This document shows, one piece after another, positions 26,113 through 34,932 of a DNA stretch of 43,374 bases (position 1 is the stretch's first letter; each line of letters begins with the position of its first letter). The DNA is from Vibrio sp. 99-8-1 (GTDB lineage Bacteria; Pseudomonadota; Gammaproteobacteria; Enterobacterales; Vibrionaceae). The DNA is taken from positions 1 through 43,374 of the forward strand of contig NZ_VTXE01000040.1 of NCBI RefSeq assembly GCF_013114595.1. Reading direction: 5' to 3'. The notes beneath the pieces were generated by a model that worked only from the letters and a program-made list of their open reading frames with translations, ran no database searches and had not been told where the DNA came from. The translations under genes were made by a program, and so were the position numbers.

Positions 26113-27006
26113 TTAAATTCGTTCAATATCTTTGGTGCCAAACAGGCCGTATGGCTTGAATGCGAGGATAATTAGCAGTACATAGAAAGGGGCGATGTTG
26201 TATAAGTTACCAACATGCAGATACTGGCTATCGAAAAACTCCGCTAAGTTTTCCAGCACCCCAATAGTAATGCCTCCTACAATGGCTCCGATGACCGAAT
26301 CTAACCCGCCCAAGATAACCGCCGGGAAGACTTTGATACCTATAATTGAAAGGGCATCTGAGACACCATTAACAATGCCGATCACAATACCTGCGGTGGC
26401 AGAAACTAATGCTGAGATTGCCCAACTCACTGCGAACACTTTTTTAATGGAAATACCAAGACTCTGGGCGACTTGCTGGTTAAATGCGGTTGCTCGCATC
26501 GCCAAACCCATCTTGCTGAATTTGAAGAACCAGTAAAACGCCACCATGATGATTACCGAGAAGATCAAGCTAAGAATGTAGGCAAACTCCACATTCAAGC
26601 CACCAATATTCACCACTTCCGTTTCAAAGACTCTTGGATAGGAAACCGCTGACACTCCGAATATCCACTTCATCAAAGCCTGAAAGAACATGGACAAACC
26701 TATGGTGACCATAATGACCGAAATGATTGGCTCACCAATTAAAGGTCTGAGTACGATGGTTTGCACGGCAATGCCAAACACCGTCATGAATGCTAGGGTT
26801 AGCAAGAAGCCAAGAACGAAAGGCAGTTGGAGATGAACCAGAGCGGCCCAGCAGACCCAAGCACCGATCAACAGGAACTCACCTTGTGAAAAGTTAACCA
26901 CCTGAGTTGATTTGTAAATCAGTACAAAGCACATGGCCACAACGCCATACAGCATGCCAACAATGACGCCATTAATGACCAGTTGCAATAATAAATCCGT
27001 ATTCAC
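26113..27006 (-). CDS. LivH-type ABC transporter permease
   Basis: A 297-aa membrane protein with about eight hydrophobic segments: LLQLVINGVIVGMLYGV at the N terminus, VVNFSQGEFLLIGAW (LivH motif) and FPAVILGGLDSVIGAIVGG. The start codon is GTG, overlapping the preceding stop codon by one base (TAGTG), with GGAGG upstream. This implies coupling with the acyl-CoA synthetase. Confidence 0.91.
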   Translation of the reverse strand: MNTDLLLQLVINGVIVGMLYGVVAMCFVLIYKSTQVVNFSQGEFLLIGAWVCWAALVHLQLPFVLGFLLTLAFMTVFGIAVQTIVLRPLIGEPIISVIMVTIGLSMFFQALMKWIFGVSAVSYPRVFETEVVNIGGLNVEFAYILSLIFSVIIMVAFYWFFKFSKMGLAMRATAFNQQVAQSLGISIKKVFAVSWAISALVSATAGIVIGIVNGVSDALSIIGIKVFPAVILGGLDSVIGAIVGGITIGVLENLAEFFDSQYLHVGNLYNIAPFYVLLIILAFKPYGLFGTKDIERI

Positions 27007-28994
27007 TATGCGATCCTCCGTTGTTCGCTTTGCGCTTGTTTTTCGCCTTGCGCCTGTTGTTCGCTCTGAGCTAGTGGCTGCTCATTTTCAATAAGCGTTT
27101 CCACCACCAGTGACGTTTTAATGCGCGTTTTGGTGCCGTCTTGATAGGTAATGACCGTATCCACATCCACATGTGAGTTATCGCTGTAGAGTGTTTCGAT
27201 AATATCGCTATATTTCTCAGCAACCACGCTACGACGAACTTTACGTGTTCTTGTCAGTTCACCATCATCTGCATCAAGCTCTTTATAAAGCAGGATAAAT
27301 TTGCTGATTTTCTGTGCATCTGGAAGTGATTCGTTCACTTTCAGCACTTCCTCTCTAACCGCTTGATACACTTCTGGCTGAGCAGATAAATTGGTGTAGT
27401 TGGTAAAGGCAATGTTTTTTTGCTCCGCCCACTTCGCAACAATGGAGTAACGAATACAGATAATCGCCGACAACCAAGGTCTTCCTTTGCCGACCACAAC
27501 CGCTTCAGCAATAAAAGGAGAGAACTTCAGTTTATTCTCAATAAACTGAGGTGAGTAACGAGCGCCTAAGCTGGTTTCTGACATATCTTTTAGACGGTCA
27601 ATCACCACGAGATGGCCTGACTCTTTGAAATATCCGGCATCACCGGTGTGCATCCAGCCTTCACGCACATCTTCATGGAACGCCTTCATGTTATTAAGGT
27701 AACCGGTAAACATGCCGGTGCTCTTGGCAATAATCTCCCCTACACCATTATTATCAGGATTGATCACTTTCACTTCTGAGTTATCAAAAGGCACGCCGAC
27801 TGAGTCATAATCAACATCGTCTGCATGGTGAACGGTATATGCGCCACACATTTCCGTTTGCCCGTAAAGCTGTTTAAGGGGCACACCAATGGCTTGCAGG
27901 TAACGGAAAGTATCCGGTCCCATGGCAGCACCACCGGTAGCGGCTGACGTTAAGTTCGAAAAGCCTAAACGGTCTCGAAGGGCTCTAAGAAGTATCCACT
28001 CGGCTAATTTAGATCGTTGACCTTGATCGAGCGCTTTATTCGCTAGCTTCATGCCCAATTTGTACATTTTCTGTTTAAATGGCGTCGAGTCCATCATCCG
28101 AGCAGAAACGTCTGCGACGATGTTTTCCCAAACTCTTGGCGCTAACAGGACAAAACTTGGGCCAATTTCTCGCAGGTCAGACATCATCGTCTCTTGCTCT
28201 TCAACAAAGTTAACGATTTGACGAGCGACCAGTGCCTGCCCGACTACATACACCTGCTCCATAATCCATGGCAGAGGTAAAACCGAGACGTAATCCCTTC
28301 CCGGTGTTCGTGGATCAGCACGTAGGTAAGCACCACAATGTTCTAAAAACTGTCCGCTTCTTAACTGAGCCAATTTAGGTTTAGAGGTGGTTCCGGAAGT
28401 GGTACATAAAATAGAGAGATCGTCACCTTGAGTCGCCTCAACCAAATCTGGGTAGTGCGACGGAGACTGCTTATCTAACCTCTGACCTATCTTGTACAGT
28501 TTCTCAACATCAATCAGCCTTGGGTCATCGTATTTGCGCATCCCTCTAGGATCGCAATATACGATAAACTCTACACTCGGGATTTCATCTGCTAACTCAA
28601 TCAGCTTATCGCACTGCTCTTCATCTTCCGCAATAACCACTTTCACTTTGGCGTAGTTAATCAGATAAGCCACTTCATCGTGCATAGAGTCTTGATAGAT
28701 ACCAAGTGAATACCCTTTGATGGCATGAGCCGCTAACTCTCCCCATACCCATTCAGGACGGTTATCACCGAGCAAACCAATGACATCTTTTTCTACTATG
28801 CCGAGATCTAATAGAGCTAACGATAACCACTTCACTCTATTGTTATAATCGAGCCAACTATACTCTCGCCAAATACCAAACTCTTTTTCGCGCATCGCGA
28901 TCTGTTCTGGCCATTTTTGAGCGTTGTATTGCAGTACTTTAGGGAACGTATCTAGGGTCGTTACATCTGCCCAATCGTTTTGTTGCTTTACCAT
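27006..28994 (-). CDS. Long-chain-type AMP-dependent acyl-CoA synthetase
   Basis: A 662-aa ANL-superfamily ligase with ATP-binding P-loop TTSGTTSKPK (198-207), QLYGQTEMCGAYT, GWMHTGDAGYF and VIDRLKDMS. It is related to the FAA1/FadD group that often accompanies LIV-type transporters. It activates a fatty or other carboxylic acid to acyl-CoA. The last ~25 residues are a low-complexity Gln/Glu tail (AQSEQQAQGEKQAQSEQ) coded by a small degenerate tandem repeat. It overlaps the genes on both sides by one base (TGATG start, TAGTG end), so the two transporter genes and the ligase are tightly coupled. Confidence 0.88.
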   Translation of the reverse strand: MVKQQNDWADVTTLDTFPKVLQYNAQKWPEQIAMREKEFGIWREYSWLDYNNRVKWLSLALLDLGIVEKDVIGLLGDNRPEWVWGELAAHAIKGYSLGIYQDSMHDEVAYLINYAKVKVVIAEDEEQCDKLIELADEIPSVEFIVYCDPRGMRKYDDPRLIDVEKLYKIGQRLDKQSPSHYPDLVEATQGDDLSILCTTSGTTSKPKLAQLRSGQFLEHCGAYLRADPRTPGRDYVSVLPLPWIMEQVYVVGQALVARQIVNFVEEQETMMSDLREIGPSFVLLAPRVWENIVADVSARMMDSTPFKQKMYKLGMKLANKALDQGQRSKLAEWILLRALRDRLGFSNLTSAATGGAAMGPDTFRYLQAIGVPLKQLYGQTEMCGAYTVHHADDVDYDSVGVPFDNSEVKVINPDNNGVGEIIAKSTGMFTGYLNNMKAFHEDVREGWMHTGDAGYFKESGHLVVIDRLKDMSETSLGARYSPQFIENKLKFSPFIAEAVVVGKGRPWLSAIICIRYSIVAKWAEQKNIAFTNYTNLSAQPEVYQAVREEVLKVNESLPDAQKISKFILLYKELDADDGELTRTRKVRRSVVAEKYSDIIETLYSDNSHVDVDTVITYQDGTKTRIKTSLVVETLIENEQPLAQSEQQAQGEKQAQSEQRRIA

Positions 28995-29794
28995 CAGGCA
29001 CTCTCCTCCAACATTGGTAGCTCTTCGCCTAGATAGGCTCGCTTCACATGTGGGTTTTCCATCACTTGTTCCGGTTCACCCATCGCAATATGTTTACCAA
29101 AATCCAGCACCAGAACACGATTTGAAATGTCCATAACAACCCCCATATCATGCTCAATCATTATGATTGTGATACCTAACTCTTCATTGAGGTCCATGAT
29201 GTAACGCGCCATGTCCTCTTTCTCTTCCAAGTTCATACCCGCCATTGGTTCGTCTAACAACAGCAGTTTGGGCTTTAATGCGATTGCGCGAGCCAGCTCG
29301 ACTCGCTTACGTAAGCCATAAGATAAGGTGCCGGCGGTCGCTTTACGGATGTGTTGTATTTCTAAGAAGTCGATCACCTCTTCAACATACTTGCGATGCG
29401 CCATCTCTTCTCTCTGTGCACCAGAAAACCAATACAGCGGTCCGGTAACAAAGTTGTTTTTAAGCATGTGATGTCGGCCAACCATAATGTTGTCCAGTAC
29501 TGACATATGCGCAAACAGAGCTAAGTTTTGAAACGTTCTTCCAAAACCCAGTTCTGCTCTTTGGCTTGGCGTTCGCTTGGTCACTTCTTGGCCGGAAAAA
29601 ACAACCGATCCTTTATTCGGCGTATATCGGCCAGAAATACAGTTAAGCATGGAAGTTTTGCCCGCTCCATTTGGGCCGATGATTGAAAAAATTTCTTTTT
29701 CATTCACGTGAAAACTCACATCTGTTAAAGCCTTGACCCCACCAAAAGCCAATGAAATATCGTTTATCTGCAATAGAGGCGTTTCCGATACCAT
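28994..29794 (-). CDS. LivG-type ABC transporter ATP-binding protein
   Basis: A 266-aa ATPase: Walker A GPNGAGKTS (40-48), signature LSYGLRKRVELARA, Walker B LLLLDEPMAGMNLEEKEDM and IIMIEHDMGVVMDIS, the standard LivG pattern. It is the first gene of the seven-gene operon. GGGAG lies seven bases before the ATG. A LiuR-like operator is located 116 bp upstream. Confidence 0.92.
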   Translation of the reverse strand: MVSETPLLQINDISLAFGGVKALTDVSFHVNEKEIFSIIGPNGAGKTSMLNCISGRYTPNKGSVVFSGQEVTKRTPSQRAELGFGRTFQNLALFAHMSVLDNIMVGRHHMLKNNFVTGPLYWFSGAQREEMAHRKYVEEVIDFLEIQHIRKATAGTLSYGLRKRVELARAIALKPKLLLLDEPMAGMNLEEKEDMARYIMDLNEELGITIIMIEHDMGVVMDISNRVLVLDFGKHIAMGEPEQVMENPHVKRAYLGEELPMLEESA

Positions 29795-29909
29795 CGCTGA
29801 TCTCCCTTTAATTATTTTCTGTGCAATCCATTAAGCACATTCTGAAAACTCATTTACGCTTGATACTGGCCACAGCTCGAACACCTTTGCATCAAATTGT
29901 TAAATTCAG

Positions 29910-29925
29910 TTTACGTAAACGTAAA
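29910..29925 (-). promoter_or_regulatory. LiuR-like operator upstream of the ABC/ligase operon
   Basis: TTTACGTAAACGTAAA is nearly a perfect match to the site at 13534 and 31742. On the minus strand its TTTACG can serve as a -35, with TAACAA or similar 17 bp on as a weak -10. The rest of 29795-30049 is AT-rich and shows no gene. Confidence 0.75.
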
Positions 29926-30049
29926 GCTTGATTCAGAATAGTCTCTCATTGATTAAGTTTCAATCGTATTACTAGTTAAAAAATTTGAAGTCACGCAAAG
30001 TTTAAGTAAATAAAATGTTAACAAAACAACTTAAGCTGTACGTAACCAG

Positions 30050-31687
30050 TTACATATTTGGATAGTTAGGTCCTCCACCACCTTCAGGTGGCACCCAACG
30101 AATATTTTGACTTGGATCTTTTATGTCGCACGTTTTGCAGTGGATACAGTTCGCAGCATTAATTTGCAGCTCAGCCTCATCACCTTGGTTAATAATTTCG
30201 TATACACCAGCAGGACAGTAGCGCTGTGCAGGCTCGGCGTATTGAATTAAGTTCTGACTAATCGGTATCCGGCTGTCTCTCAAGATTAGGTGACAGGGCT
30301 GATGCTCTTCATGGAAGGTGTTGGATAGATAGACCGACGATAAACGGTCAAAACTCAGCTTACCATCGGGCTTGTGATAATTGACTTGTTTACTGCTGTC
30401 AGCGAAAGCCAGAGTCGTATGATCCGCTTTATCGCAACGGATATTCCATTTAGCCTTTCCCTGCAATAAGTTCTGCTCTATCAGTGTTAATCCGCCCCCC
30501 ATTACGCTACCAAACTTATGGATCGACGAAGAGAAGTTTCTCGCTTTATACAGCTCTTCGTACAACCAAGATGAGTTAAATTTACTTTTATAATCAGGCA
30601 CATCCACTTGATTATTTAGCGCTTCAAACACCGCTTCCGCCGCAATCATTCCTGACTTCATTGCGGTGTGTGTCCCTTTAATTTTTGCAGGATTTAACGT
30701 CCCCGCATCACAGCCAATGAGTACTCCACCGCTAAATTGTTGGCTGGGTAGAGAGTGAAGTCCCCCCTTGGCGATGGCTCTTGCTCCGTAACTGATGCGT
30801 GTTCCATTTTGCAAATATTTTGCCAGCATAGGATGAAGTTTCATTCGTTGAAACTCTTCAAACGGACTGAGGAAAGGGTTGGAATAATTAAGGTCAACTA
30901 TCAACCCAACCGCCACTTGGTTGCCATCTAAGTGATATAAATAGCTGCCTCCGTTTGCTTCTCCTTTTAATGGCCATCCTAAACCGTGTAACGCTAACCC
31001 TTGCTGGTGCTGCTCCGGCGGTATTTCCCACAACTCTTTGAAACCAATGGCGTAATGCTGTGGTGTCGATGACGTAGCTAACGAGAACCTATCCAGCAGA
31101 CTTTTTCCTATGTGTCCTCTTGCGCCTTCTGAAAACAGCGTATATTTGGCTCTCAACTCGATCCCCGGTTGATAGGTCGGCTTAGGTTGACCTTGCTTAT
31201 CCAACCCCATGTCGCCAGTAAGCACGCCACAGACTCTATTGTTATCATCGATAATCGCTTCGGATGCACTGAAACCTGGATACACTTCAACCCCCAAGGA
31301 CTCTGCCTGCTCCGCTAACCAACGACATAAATTTCCTAAACTAATGATATAGTTACCTTCATTATGTAACGTTTTTGGCACCGCCCACTTTGGTAAAAAA
31401 TGGCCGTTATTCTCATTGGTAAAGAAGCAGGTTTGGTCTTGTGTTACTTTGCAGCTTATTGGCGCACCATCTTGTTGCCAGTTCGGGAACAGCTCATCCA
31501 GACTGCGAGGTTCAAATACCGCCCCCGAAAGAATATGGGCGCCGATTTCTGACCCCTTCTCCACTACGCAGACCGATATCTCCTGATTGTTTTCATCTGC
31601 TAACTGCTTAATGCGACAAGCAGACGACAAACCTGCTGGTCCCCCCCCTACAATCAACACATCAAATTCCATGCAATCCCTTTCCAT
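30050..31687 (-). CDS. Electron transfer flavoprotein-ubiquinone oxidoreductase
   Basis: A 545-aa ETF-QO: FAD-binding VLIVGGGPAGLSSACR near the N terminus, GSEIGAHILSGAVFEPR, IGCDAGTLNPAKIKGTHTAMKSG (given by feature) and a C-terminal 4Fe-4S ferredoxin-like domain with CPAG and CIHCKTCDIKDP, ending GGPNYPNM as in other members. It passes electrons from reduced ETF to ubiquinone at the inner membrane, linking the acyl-CoA dehydrogenases of this window to respiration. The MERDCMEFD start at 31687 matches the N terminus common in pseudomonad ETF-QO; ATG 31672 is a possible alternative. It is divergent from etfBA. Confidence 0.95.
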   Translation of the reverse strand: MERDCMEFDVLIVGGGPAGLSSACRIKQLADENNQEISVCVVEKGSEIGAHILSGAVFEPRSLDELFPNWQQDGAPISCKVTQDQTCFFTNENNGHFLPKWAVPKTLHNEGNYIISLGNLCRWLAEQAESLGVEVYPGFSASEAIIDDNNRVCGVLTGDMGLDKQGQPKPTYQPGIELRAKYTLFSEGARGHIGKSLLDRFSLATSSTPQHYAIGFKELWEIPPEQHQQGLALHGLGWPLKGEANGGSYLYHLDGNQVAVGLIVDLNYSNPFLSPFEEFQRMKLHPMLAKYLQNGTRISYGARAIAKGGLHSLPSQQFSGGVLIGCDAGTLNPAKIKGTHTAMKSGMIAAEAVFEALNNQVDVPDYKSKFNSSWLYEELYKARNFSSSIHKFGSVMGGGLTLIEQNLLQGKAKWNIRCDKADHTTLAFADSSKQVNYHKPDGKLSFDRLSSVYLSNTFHEEHQPCHLILRDSRIPISQNLIQYAEPAQRYCPAGVYEIINQGDEAELQINAANCIHCKTCDIKDPSQNIRWVPPEGGGGPNYPNM

Positions 31688-31729
31688 GGCCTCGCTTCCT
31701 TTTACATGTTACCCAAATGTTAAATAAAC

Positions 31730-31770
31730 ATTATAATGCAGTTGACGTAAACGTAAAGGTAAATTAACAT
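31730..31770. promoter_or_regulatory. Divergent ETF-QO / etfBA promoters sharing one LiuR-like operator
   Basis: TTGACGTAAACGTAAA (31742-31757) is the operator. Rightward, TTGACG (31742-31747) is a -35 with TAACAT (31765-31770) 17 bp on. Leftward, TTTACG (31757-31752) is a -35 with a perfect TATAAT (31735-31730) 16 bp on. One bound LiuR dimer would cover both -35 elements. Confidence 0.78.
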
Positions 31771-31864
31771 CATTTTATCTTGTTATTATTTGTTTGTTTG
31801 CAACAACGTTGTATCTGGTGACAAAAAACTTACGTTATATGTGTTCGCAGAGAAGGAACTGATT

Positions 31865-32617
31865 GTGAAAATACTGGTACCAATCAAACGGGTAATCGAC
31901 CCCTATATAAAAGTTCGAGTAAAAGCTGATGGTAGTGATGTAGAAACCAACAATGTGAAGATGACCATTAACCCATTTTGTGAGATAGCGGTTGAAGAAG
32001 CGGTTCGACTTAAAGAAGCAGGTATTGCCCAAGAGGTTATTGTTGTAACGGCAGGAGGCGTTCAGAGCCAAGAGCAGTTACGTACTGCCCTAGCATTGGG
32101 CGCTGATAGAGCCATTCATATTAATACTGACGATAAGTTAGAACCTCTCACCGTCGCCAAACTCCTTAGTGCGGTCGCGGAGCGAGAGCAGCCTCAGTTG
32201 ATCATTACCGGAAAACAGTCCATTGATAGCGATAACAATCAAGTGGCACAAATGTTAGCGTCACTTCTCGATTGGCCACAAGGCACCTTTGCTTCCAATG
32301 TCGAGATCGCAGATCAACAGATGGAAGTGACCAGAGAGGTTGATGGTGGTTTGATGACCGTCACCATGCCACTGCCCGCGGTAGTAAGTACCGATTTGCG
32401 TCTTAACGAACCTCGCTTTGCTTCCTTGCCCAATATAATGAAAGCGAAGCGCAAGCCTTTAGTCACAATGGAACCGGATGAATTAGAAGTTGCAATCTCA
32501 TTCCGTCATACCATTGAAAATGTCGCGCCACCAGCGCAACGACAAGCAGGTATAAAAGTGGACTCCGTAACAGAGCTGCTCGATAAACTAAAAAACGAGG
32601 CGAAGGTGATTGCATGA
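31865..32617 (+). CDS. etfB: Electron transfer flavoprotein beta subunit
   Basis: A 250-aa ETF beta: KILVPIKRVIDPYIKVR at the N terminus, NPFCEIAVEEAVRLKE, the AMP/FAD-contact region ADRAIHI, ETF-signature stretch VTREVDGGLMTVTMPLPAVVS and RFASLPNIMKAKRKPL. With EtfA it accepts electrons from acyl-CoA dehydrogenases. I chose the GTG at 31865 as start: AAGGA lies seven bases upstream and the protein then begins with the conserved MKILVPIKR. The open frame from 31790 would add 25 unrelated residues. It overlaps etfA by four bases (ATGA). Confidence 0.95.
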   Translation: MKILVPIKRVIDPYIKVRVKADGSDVETNNVKMTINPFCEIAVEEAVRLKEAGIAQEVIVVTAGGVQSQEQLRTALALGADRAIHINTDDKLEPLTVAKLLSAVAEREQPQLIITGKQSIDSDNNQVAQMLASLLDWPQGTFASNVEIADQQMEVTREVDGGLMTVTMPLPAVVSTDLRLNEPRFASLPNIMKAKRKPLVTMEPDELEVAISFRHTIENVAPPAQRQAGIKVDSVTELLDKLKNEAKVIA

Positions 32618-33540
32618 ACAACTTAATTTTGGCAGAGCATGATAATCACACTCTACATGCTGACACATTGAAAGTGGTCAACGCAGCAAAACAGACCAGT
32701 GACAATAATACATTATTGGTGATTGGTTATCAGTGTGAAGCGGTCGCGCAGCAAGCAAGTCAGGTAGACCATATTAGCAAAGTTATCTGTGTTGATAATG
32801 AATGTTTTCAACATCATTTTGCCGAAACTATCGCGCCGGTTATCGCCGACATGGCAACAGATTACCAAGGTATTTGGTGTAATGCTTCAGCAAAAGGAAA
32901 GGATATAGCACCGCGAGTAGCCGCCAAGTGTGACGTTGGGCAACTATCTGAAATTATACAAGTAATTGATCAAAACACCTTTGTTCGCCCCATCTACGCG
33001 GGTAACGCATTAGCGAGGGTATCCACCTCAGATCAACTTCGTGTGATTACTGTTCGCTCATCCGCGTTTGATGCTGTTGAATGTCAAAGCCAAGTCGACA
33101 TTACTCATCTGGAGGCTGATATTTCTGCCGCTAACGTTAATTTTGTTTCCATTAGCCAAACCAAGTCGGAGCGACCTGAGTTATCAGCCGCAGAAATCGT
33201 CATTTCAGGAGGTCGGGGTGTCGGCAGTAAAGAGAGTTTCACCTTGGTAGAGCAAGTTGCCGACAAACTTGGTGCAGCCGTTGGCGCCTCGCGTGCGGCG
33301 GTAGACGCCGGATTTGTACCCAATGACCTGCAAGTAGGTCAGACAGGAAAAATTGTTGCGCCTAAACTTTATATTGCCGTTGGGATCTCCGGAGCAATAC
33401 AACATTTAGCGGGTATGAAGGAGTCAAAAGTCATCGTCGCAATTAATAAAGATCCTGAAGCGCCAATTTTTGACGTTGCGGACTACGGCTTAGTAGGTGA
33501 TCTATTTGAGGTATTACCTGAATTAGTCGATAAGATCTAG
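32614..33540 (+). CDS. etfA: Electron transfer flavoprotein alpha subunit
   Basis: A 308-aa ETF alpha with a variable N-terminal half and the C-terminal FAD-binding domain: SGGRGVGSKE, GAAVGASRAAVDAGFVPND, VGQTGKIVAPKLYIAVGIS and AINKDPEAPIFDVADYGLVGD. It binds FAD and with EtfB forms the soluble carrier between acyl-CoA dehydrogenases and ETF-QO. Translation is coupled to etfB by an ATGA overlap. A strong terminator follows. Confidence 0.96.
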   Translation: MNNLILAEHDNHTLHADTLKVVNAAKQTSDNNTLLVIGYQCEAVAQQASQVDHISKVICVDNECFQHHFAETIAPVIADMATDYQGIWCNASAKGKDIAPRVAAKCDVGQLSEIIQVIDQNTFVRPIYAGNALARVSTSDQLRVITVRSSAFDAVECQSQVDITHLEADISAANVNFVSISQTKSERPELSAAEIVISGGRGVGSKESFTLVEQVADKLGAAVGASRAAVDAGFVPNDLQVGQTGKIVAPKLYIAVGISGAIQHLAGMKESKVIVAINKDPEAPIFDVADYGLVGDLFEVLPELVDKI

Positions 33541-33574
33541 CTGCAATACATAACACACCGTCATTGTTAACGAT

Positions 33575-33603
33575 AAAAAGAGCCCGCTTGTCTGGCTCTT
33601 TTT
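33575..33603 (+). terminator. Terminator of etfBA
   Basis: AAAAAGAGCC (33575-33584) pairs perfectly with GGCTCTTTTT (33594-33603), followed by a T-rich run. Confidence 0.88.
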
Positions 33604-33821
33604 AGTTTTCACACCGCACAACTTAATAGTGACTAATCAATGGGTTAGTTATCATTATTATATGTAACGCCTTGTTTATATCCACGGTTAATTGTGACTT
33701 ATAACAAGAATCAATAACTCAATTTGGTTAAAAATTAGTCTATAGACGTCAATCACATTTTCCTACCCATAAAGTAGTAGCATTGAGTATCCGTGTACAA
33801 TAAATATACAAGCGGTGAAAT

Positions 33822-34916
33822 ATGTCATTAAAAAAATATGTCGTAATGTCAGTGGCAATTCTGGGTATATTAACTGGATGGCTAACCTTAGGAGGTGCAG
33901 CAAGCCTCTTTCACTACACATCAAGTACAGAGTTTTGTCTCTCCTGCCATACCATGGCAATTCCATATGAAGAGTACCAAGGTTCGGTGCACTACTCTAA
34001 CGCCAAGGGCATTCGGGCGGAGTGCGCAGATTGCCATATTCCATCCGACCCCATCGACTACCTTGTCACTAAAATTCGCGCATCCAAAGATATTTATCAC
34101 CAGTACGTTACTGGAAAAATCGACACCGAAGAGAAGTATGAAGAACATCGGGTGGCGATGGCGGAACTGGTTTGGCAGCAATTTAGAGAAAATGATTCCG
34201 CTACTTGCCGCTCATGCCATACCTATGACGCGATGGATAACTACGAACAAACAAAAGAAGCGGTAAAAATGCACCAATACGGCGTGGACAACGGACAGAC
34301 GTGTATCGATTGCCACAAAGGTGTCGCGCACTTTGCCCCAGAGCCAGAAATGGATAGCGAAGCCTTTGAACTTTTAGTCTCAGCAACAGAGAGTACGCCT
34401 AAAGATGCAGAAACGGTCTACCCGATACAGTCCATTTCCATGGGGGAACTGGGCACCATTAATCCCACAACAGAACTGAAGGTTTTAAGTACTGACGGCA
34501 ATAAAAGAGTCGTCAACATTCAGGCCTACCAAATGAAAGGGGCAGAACAAGTTCTCTATTTGGCAAGAGGACAACGTGCCATTGTTGCAACGTTAACCGA
34601 ACAAGGTATCGCGGCGCTAAAAACAGATAATTATGTTGCCGATGAGTACGGAAATGAGTGGCGAAGCGCAGAGCTAACGGCAGAGATCGACGCCCCAGTA
34701 CTCGACAGCCAGCAACCCATATGGCAATACGCACAAGAACTTGACAACGTCTACTGTTCAACCTGCCACGCGATCATCCCAGCAAACCACTTTACCGTGA
34801 ATGCATGGGCGCCTGTTGCAAAAGGAATGGGAGAAAGAACCGATATTACCGATGAGGATTTACAACTATTAACGAACTATTTTCAGCACCACGCTAAAGA
34901 TGCAAGTGATCACTAA
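33822..34916 (+). CDS. torY: Pentahaem c-type cytochrome TorY
   Basis: A 364-aa NapC/NirT-family cytochrome: an N-terminal membrane anchor (residues about 7-30), four CXXCH haem sites in the NapC-like domain (C39LSCH, C68ADCH, C129RSCH, C161IDCH), and a C-terminal domain with a fifth site C311STCH. This is the TorC/TorY layout; the length is that of E. coli TorY (366 aa). It takes electrons from membrane quinol and passes them to the periplasmic reductase encoded next (TorZ), 16 bp downstream. The upstream gap 33604-33821 has an inverted repeat TTGT-N8-ACAA that could be a weak CRP/FNR-type site, but no clear Tor box. Confidence 0.93.
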   Translation: MSLKKYVVMSVAILGILTGWLTLGGAASLFHYTSSTEFCLSCHTMAIPYEEYQGSVHYSNAKGIRAECADCHIPSDPIDYLVTKIRASKDIYHQYVTGKIDTEEKYEEHRVAMAELVWQQFRENDSATCRSCHTYDAMDNYEQTKEAVKMHQYGVDNGQTCIDCHKGVAHFAPEPEMDSEAFELLVSATESTPKDAETVYPIQSISMGELGTINPTTELKVLSTDGNKRVVNIQAYQMKGAEQVLYLARGQRAIVATLTEQGIAALKTDNYVADEYGNEWRSAELTAEIDAPVLDSQQPIWQYAQELDNVYCSTCHAIIPANHFTVNAWAPVAKGMGERTDITDEDLQLLTNYFQHHAKDASDH

Positions 34917-34932
34917 ACATAAGGATGTAGAA

